Origin: Kibdelosporangium sp040675465
GTDB taxonomy: Bacteria > Actinomycetota > Actinomycetes > Mycobacteriales > Pseudonocardiaceae
Length of the DNA stretch: 64,000 bases
Assembly: GCF_040675465.1 (NCBI RefSeq)
Contig: NZ_JBFAPA010000003.1
Coordinates: 124,001 to 188,000 of the forward strand
Reading direction: 5' to 3'
The first letter of the stretch is position 1; every line of letters begins with the position of its first letter. This document shows, in pieces, positions 59,667-64,000 of the stretch. The translations under genes and the position numbers were made by a program. The notes below the pieces were generated by a model that was not told the origin of the DNA, did no database searches, and was given only the letters and a program-made list of their open reading frames with translations.

Positions 59667-60467
59667 TTAGGGGGGCCATTGGGCTAGGACGGTGACTGTG
59701 CCGGGGGCGATTTCGGTGAAGCCTGCGTCTCGGACGGCGATGACGCGGCGTTCGTCCCAGGCCTTGGCGGGGTCGGTGCCGGGGTGGAGGGCTTTCCATT
59801 GGGCTTGGGTGGGGGTGCGGACGGCGCAGCGGTAGGTGGTTTCGGCCCAGGACTTCAGGGTGGTGTCGTCCAGGAGGGCGGCCAGGAGCATGCTCGCGTG
59901 GCCGACTTGGGCTGCGGCTTTGCCTGCGGTGAGTTCGACGTTGGGGTTGAGCCACAGGACGGGGATTCCCTCGGGGAGTGGACCGGGGTCGTCGTGCGGG
60001 AGGTCGCTGCCGGAGATCTGCAGGCGGCTGATTTCCTTGGGCGTCTCGGTGACCAGGCCGGGAACGAGAGCACGGACCGAGGCGCCGCCGAGGACTGAGA
60101 CGTCACCAAGGGCGGTGGAGGTGCCGTTGGCGGTGACTGTTACGCCGGGGAAGCTTTGGGCGGCTTGCCAGTGGGCGCCGCGGGCTCGGCGGGAGACTTT
60201 GCGGATGTGGCCGTTGATCCAGGCGGTCACCGCGGAGTGCCATTCGCCGTCCGGGGCGGTGGCGCGGGGGTCGAGGCAGACGGCGAGGGCGGCTGAGGCG
60301 GCGGCTTCGAGCAACGCCGTCCGGCCGGGCACCGGGTCACGCTCGATCCGCAGGATCACCGGCATCGCCCGGACCAGCGCCGGGTCGGTCTCGACCTGGT
60401 TGGTCTGTTCGGCGGGGAGGGCGAGCCAGGAGGCGTACCGGGCGGCGAGCGGCGCGAGGATGCTCAT
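59667..60467 (-). CDS. PTH2-family peptidyl-tRNA hydrolase-like protein
   Basis: The 266-residue protein ends with a PTH2 domain: LWLNPNVELTAGKAAAQVGHASMLLAAL holds the typical GK-x2-AQ-x2-HA pattern, then RVIAVRDAGFTEIAPGTVTVLA. The first 150 residues form an extra N-terminal region seen in actinobacterial homologues. Action on peptidyl-tRNA is inferred from the fold. The ATG overlaps the serB stop (ATGA), so both are co-translated. Confidence 0.85.
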   Translation of the reverse strand: MSILAPLAARYASWLALPAEQTNQVETDPALVRAMPVILRIERDPVPGRTALLEAAASAALAVCLDPRATAPDGEWHSAVTAWINGHIRKVSRRARGAHWQAAQSFPGVTVTANGTSTALGDVSVLGGASVRALVPGLVTETPKEISRLQISGSDLPHDDPGPLPEGIPVLWLNPNVELTAGKAAAQVGHASMLLAALLDDTTLKSWAETTYRCAVRTPTQAQWKALHPGTDPAKAWDERRVIAVRDAGFTEIAPGTVTVLAQWPP

Positions 60468-61741
60468 ATCCGGGCAGCGTCCATGCCGTCGGCCGCGTCC
60501 GCGGCCTCGACCTCCGCACGGGTCACGCCGAGCACGAACAACACCACGTCGAGGTACGGGTGCGACAACGCGGTGTCGGCGACCTCGCGGAGGGCGGGTT
60601 TGGCGTTGAAGGCGACGCCGAGGCCGGCCGCGGAGAGCATGTCGATGTCATTGGCGCCATCGCCGACGGCGACGGTCTGGGCCGGCGACACCTCGTACAT
60701 CGCGGCGAACCGGCGCAGCGCGGCGGCCTTGCCGGGGCGGTCGACGACCTCGCCGGTGACCCGCCCGGTGAGCCTGCCGTCGACGATCTCCAGCTCGTTG
60801 GCCGCGCAGAAGTCCAGCCCCAGCTCGTCCACCAGGCCCTGGATGACCTGCGTGAACCCGCCCGACACGACCCCGCAGCGGAAGCCCATCCGCTTCAACG
60901 TCCGGATCGTGGTCCGCGCACCGGGGGTCAGCTCGAGGTCGGCGGCGACCTCGTCGATCACCGAAGCGGGCAGCCCCTCCAGCAACGCCACCCGGCGGTG
61001 CAGCGACTCGGTGAAGTCGATCGACCCGGCCATCGCGGCGTCGGTGATCTCCCGCACCTTGTCCTCGTGCCCCGCCTTGGCCGCGAGCATCTCGATGACC
61101 TCGCCCTGGATCAGGGTCGAGTCCACGTCGAACACGATCAGCCGCTTGGACCGCCGGGTCAGGCCCTCCCGCTCGACCGCCACGTCCAAGCCCACTCGCG
61201 AAGCCACCTCGACCAGGGCGTTGCGCAAGGCGCTGTCCGCCTCGGGGGTGTCATCCGGCACGGAAACGTGCAGCTCAAGGCCGGTCACCGGGTAGTCGGC
61301 GACTCGGCGGATGGCGTCGATGTTCACCCCGAGGGCGGCCATCCGGCGGGCCACCTCGGTGAACGACCGCGCGCTGACCGGCCGCCCCAGCACGACCACG
61401 GCGTGCGTCGAGCCGACGCGGGCGGGGGTCAGCGGGTCGGCGCCGACCTCGACCTCGACCTGCATCGAGACGCTGGCCATGGCCTGTTCGACGGTCTCCT
61501 GCAGGCCCTCCGCGTCCTTGTCGGTGCCGACGAGCACCCCCAGGACGAGCTGGCCGCGGATCACCACCTGTTCGACGTCGAGCACGTCGACGCCGTGGCG
61601 GGTGAGCACTGCGAACAGCACGGACGACACGCCCGGCTTGTCCGGGCCGCTGACGGTGATGAGGACTGGCGTGCTGGTCGGGCCGGGCAAGGGGGTCCCC
61701 TCCTCGGTCTGGACATGCGTATACCGCCGATCCCACACCAT
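60464..61741 (-). CDS. serB: Phosphoserine phosphatase with two ACT domains
   Basis: The 425-residue enzyme completes serine synthesis by dephosphorylating phosphoserine. Residues 25-180 carry two ACT domains (VLITVSGPDKPGVSSVLFAVL and HAVVVLGRPVSARSFTEVARRM) that sense serine; the HAD domain has VFDVDSTLIQGEVIEMLA with the nucleophilic aspartate, SGGFT and GDGANDIDML. It matches mycobacterial SerB2, whose gene likewise neighbours ctaD. The first codons are uncertain (ATG 61741 or GTG 61738). Confidence 0.94.
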   Translation of the reverse strand: MVWDRRYTHVQTEEGTPLPGPTSTPVLITVSGPDKPGVSSVLFAVLTRHGVDVLDVEQVVIRGQLVLGVLVGTDKDAEGLQETVEQAMASVSMQVEVEVGADPLTPARVGSTHAVVVLGRPVSARSFTEVARRMAALGVNIDAIRRVADYPVTGLELHVSVPDDTPEADSALRNALVEVASRVGLDVAVEREGLTRRSKRLIVFDVDSTLIQGEVIEMLAAKAGHEDKVREITDAAMAGSIDFTESLHRRVALLEGLPASVIDEVAADLELTPGARTTIRTLKRMGFRCGVVSGGFTQVIQGLVDELGLDFCAANELEIVDGRLTGRVTGEVVDRPGKAAALRRFAAMYEVSPAQTVAVGDGANDIDMLSAAGLGVAFNAKPALREVADTALSHPYLDVVLFVLGVTRAEVEAADAADGMDAARI

Positions 61742-61782
61742 CGTGGGACCGGCGGCAGATCGACGCCTATGAAACTAGCCGG

Positions 61783-63528
61783 TTACTTGTCGCCGTCGTC
61801 GGTGATCTCGTTCACCTCGGGCTTCTCGATGACCGAGACGCTGCTGTGGCCGTGGCCGGCGAACGCCTCGTCGCGGAACCGCTGGACCATGTGCGGGTAG
61901 TGCAGCTCGAACGCCGGGCGCTCGGAGCGGATCCGCGGCAGCTCCTTGAAGTTGTGCCGCGGTGGCGGGGACGTGGTCGCCCACTCGAGCGAGTTGCCGT
62001 AGCCCCACGGGTCGTCCGCGTCGGCGATCTGGCCGTAGCGGTAGCTCTTGAACACGTTCCAGATGAACGGCAGCGTGGAGGCGCCGAGGATGTACGCGCC
62101 GATCGTGGAGATCGTGTTCAGCGTGGTGAACCCGTCGGACGCCAGGTAGTCGGCGTACCGGCGCGGCATGCCCTCGTTGCCCAGCCAGTGCTGGACCAGG
62201 AAGGTGCCGTGGAACCCGATGAACGTGGTCCAGAAGTGCAGCTTGCCCAGGGGTTCGTCCATGAACCGCCCGGTGATCTTCGGGAACCAGAAGTAGATGC
62301 CGGCGAAGGTGGCGAACACGATCGTGCCGTAGAGCACGTAGTGGAAGTGCGCCACCACGAAGTAGGTGTCCGACACGTGGAAGTCGATGGCGGGCGCCGC
62401 CAGGAGAATCCCGGTCAGGCCGCCGAACAGGAACGTGACCAGGAAGCCGATCGAGAACATCATCGGCGTCTCGAAGGTCAGCTGGCCCTTCCACATGGTC
62501 AGGATCCAGTTGAAGAACTTCACGCCGGTGGGCACCGCGATCAGGAAGGTCATGAACGAGAAGAACGGCAGCAGCACGGCGCCGGTCGCGTACATGTGGT
62601 GCGCCCAGACGGCCACCGACAGGGCGGCGATCGACAGGGTCGCGTAGACCAGCGGCTTGTAGCCGAACAGCGGCTTGCGGCTGAACACCGGGATGATCTC
62701 GGAGATGATCCCGAAGAACGGCAGCGCGACGATATAGACCTCTGGATGGCCGAAGAACCAGAACAGGTGTTGCCAGAGGATCACCCCGCCTGACGCGGGA
62801 TCGAAGACGTGCGCGCCTATATGCCTGTCCGCTAGGAGGCCGAACAGGGCGGCCGTCAGGATCGGGAAGGCGATCAGCACGAGGATCGCGGTGATGAGGA
62901 TGTTCCAGGTGAAGATCGGCATCCGGAACATGGTCATGCCCGGGCCGCGCAGGCAGATCACCGTGGTGATCATGTTGACCGCGCCGAGGATGGTGCCGAG
63001 ACCGGAGACGATCAGACCGGAGATCCACAGGTCGGCGCCCACCCCTGGGGAGTGGATCTTGTCCGACAGCGGGGTGTAGGCGAACCAGCCGAAGTCGGCG
63101 GCGCCACCCGGCGTGAGGAACCCGGACAGCACGATGATGCCGCCGAACAGGTACAGCCAGTACGAGAACGCGTTCAGCCGCGGGAACGCCACGTCCGGCG
63201 AGCCGATCTGCAGCGGCAGCACGAAGTTCGCGAACCCGAACAGGATCGGCGTCGCGTACAGCAGCAGCATGATCGTGCCGTGCATGGTGAACAGCTGGTT
63301 GTACTGCTCCTGCGAGAGGAACTGCTGTCCCGGCACGGCCAGCTCGGTGCGGATCAGCATCGCCATCGCGCCGCCCACCATGAAGAAGGCGAACGCGGTG
63401 ACCAGGTACATGATGCCGATCTGCTTGTGGTCCGTAGTGCGGAACAGCCGCAGGAGGTACGAACCCTTGACCGTCTCACGCGCCGGGAACGGCCGCGTCG
63501 CGATCGGCTTGGGGGCTACCGCCGTCAC
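61783..63528 (-). CDS. ctaD: Cytochrome c oxidase subunit I
   Basis: The 581-residue membrane protein has twelve helices and all haem-copper ligands: TMHGTIM (haem a), WQHLFWFFGHPEVYI (CuB His cross-linked to Tyr), AHHMYATG (CuB) and VAHFHYVLYG (haem a3 and a). It is the catalytic subunit of the aa3 oxidase that ends aerobic respiration. GTG 63528 follows GGAGG by seven bases. The other subunits are not in this window. Confidence 0.96.
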   Translation of the reverse strand: MTAVAPKPIATRPFPARETVKGSYLLRLFRTTDHKQIGIMYLVTAFAFFMVGGAMAMLIRTELAVPGQQFLSQEQYNQLFTMHGTIMLLLYATPILFGFANFVLPLQIGSPDVAFPRLNAFSYWLYLFGGIIVLSGFLTPGGAADFGWFAYTPLSDKIHSPGVGADLWISGLIVSGLGTILGAVNMITTVICLRGPGMTMFRMPIFTWNILITAILVLIAFPILTAALFGLLADRHIGAHVFDPASGGVILWQHLFWFFGHPEVYIVALPFFGIISEIIPVFSRKPLFGYKPLVYATLSIAALSVAVWAHHMYATGAVLLPFFSFMTFLIAVPTGVKFFNWILTMWKGQLTFETPMMFSIGFLVTFLFGGLTGILLAAPAIDFHVSDTYFVVAHFHYVLYGTIVFATFAGIYFWFPKITGRFMDEPLGKLHFWTTFIGFHGTFLVQHWLGNEGMPRRYADYLASDGFTTLNTISTIGAYILGASTLPFIWNVFKSYRYGQIADADDPWGYGNSLEWATTSPPPRHNFKELPRIRSERPAFELHYPHMVQRFRDEAFAGHGHSSVSVIEKPEVNEITDDGDK

Positions 63529-63653
63529 TGTCGTGCCTCCAGAGGTGTTGCAAACATTCTCGGACCGTCCGGTAGACGGCCCCTGGATACTATCCCCCGC
63601 TACATATGCGGGCACCAGAGGGCAGCCAACCGTATCGATGCTGGTCAGACCGC

Positions 63654-64000
63654 CTACGCGGGCACCACCGCGTACTGGCGCAGGCAAAGGTCGGTGTAAG
63701 TCACAGGTCCGCGCGGGCCGGGCACTTTGTCGATGTTTATGCCGGTCTCGGGCACGGCGAGCAGTTTGAACCCGTCCAGCAGGCGGGTCGTGGCGTTCCA
63801 GAACACGCCGGTGCCGGTGTAGGCGTCCATGAACGCGTCCGCGACCGCCTTGTCCTCGGTCACGATGCCCGCGGCCAGGCCGGATGTCTTCTCGTTGGCG
63901 ACCTGCGCGGCCTGCACGGCGTCGTCGACCGGTGAGATGGTGACGGTCGCCTCATTCGCCGGGTCCAGCGCCCACTCGTAGCCGATGGGGTGCTCGTGCG
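63654..64000 (-). CDS. C-terminal part of a ProA-like aldehyde dehydrogenase (5' end beyond window)
   Basis: The visible 115 residues include DDAVQAAQVANEKTSGLAAGIVTED, GTGVFWNATTRLLDGFKLLAVPETGINIDK and PGPRGPVTYTDL, which follow the C-terminal pattern of gamma-glutamyl phosphate reductase (NA-x-TR, ...K-x4-RGP). The match is looser than expected for a housekeeping ProA, so a paralogue of the family is possible. It precedes ctaD on the same strand with 125 bases between. Confidence 0.7.
   Translation of the reverse strand, partial: HEHPIGYEWALDPANEATVTISPVDDAVQAAQVANEKTSGLAAGIVTEDKAVADAFMDAYTGTGVFWNATTRLLDGFKLLAVPETGINIDKVPGPRGPVTYTDLCLRQYAVVPA

Noticed and set aside
1..64000. CRISPR array
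   Set aside because: No regularly spaced direct repeats with unique spacers and no cas genes were seen; the 22-base-period units at 58.57 and 59.61 kb occur only in pairs.

Overview
The window is high-GC actinobacterial DNA. GTG and TTG starts are frequent, most genes are packed as 1-4 base stop/start overlaps, and the gene order from about 40.6 to 55.3 kb follows the Mycobacterium tuberculosis Rv1329c-Rv1341 block (dinG, pncB, clpS, aosR, P1 peptidase, mec, cysO, cysM, rhomboid, murI, Rv1339-like hydrolase, rph, rdgB). Together with SARP, WYL, PucR and LCP proteins this points to the Pseudonocardiaceae (Amycolatopsis/Lentzea/Kibdelosporangium-like); the genus is my inference.

Layout. 0-1.3 kb: the tail of an unknown gene, a tiny secreted peptide with a duplicated WMDPQ motif, a bidirectional terminator and a secreted trypsin. 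1.4-5.5 kb: GABA catabolism (gabT-gabD) with a PucR-type regulator and a striking double palindrome at their junction. 5.7-9.3 kb: a universal stress protein, an FAD/NAD(P)-binding protein and an SDR. 9.7-16.6 kb: a giant XRE-SARP-NB-ARC-TPR regulator, divergent from a phospholipase A2/acyltransferase-3 membrane fusion that is coupled to a DUF6745 protein and a small partner. 16.6-29 kb: accessory metabolism (hydrolase, SDR, Baeyer-Villiger-type monooxygenase, P450) with WYL, TetR and XRE regulators, a class-I tRNA with a UAG anticodon, an LCP cell-wall ligase and the decayed remains of an FHA-type gene. 29.6-37.5 kb: a large DUF4132 protein, small envelope proteins, Bcp peroxiredoxin, a penicillin-binding-like lipoprotein, and a flavin monooxygenase/TetR pair separated by two perfect palindromes.

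37.5-40.6 kb holds a bacterial NLR-like protein (helical N-terminus, NACHT ATPase, leucine-rich repeats), a probable anti-phage defence gene sitting at the edge of the conserved core block. Within the core, the ClpS-AosR-peptidase-cysteine operon carries an extra ClpS-like gene with an altered N-degron pocket plus an unknown partner. After pncB-pncA come a streptogrisin-like protease, dinG, a LysR/EamA pair, bioY with an 18-base palindrome upstream, and a secreted protein. Near 58.6-59.7 kb a DUF559-type nuclease gene is bracketed by 45-base near-perfect inverted repeats, each built from two 15-base units. The window ends with serB-pth2, ctaD and the C-terminal part of a ProA-like dehydrogenase.

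The best candidates for undescribed biology are the inverted-repeat nuclease cassette, the phospholipase-acyltransferase fusion, the NACHT-LRR gene, the second ClpS with its partner, and the WMDPQ peptide. All functional calls come from reading motifs by eye; no database search was run.
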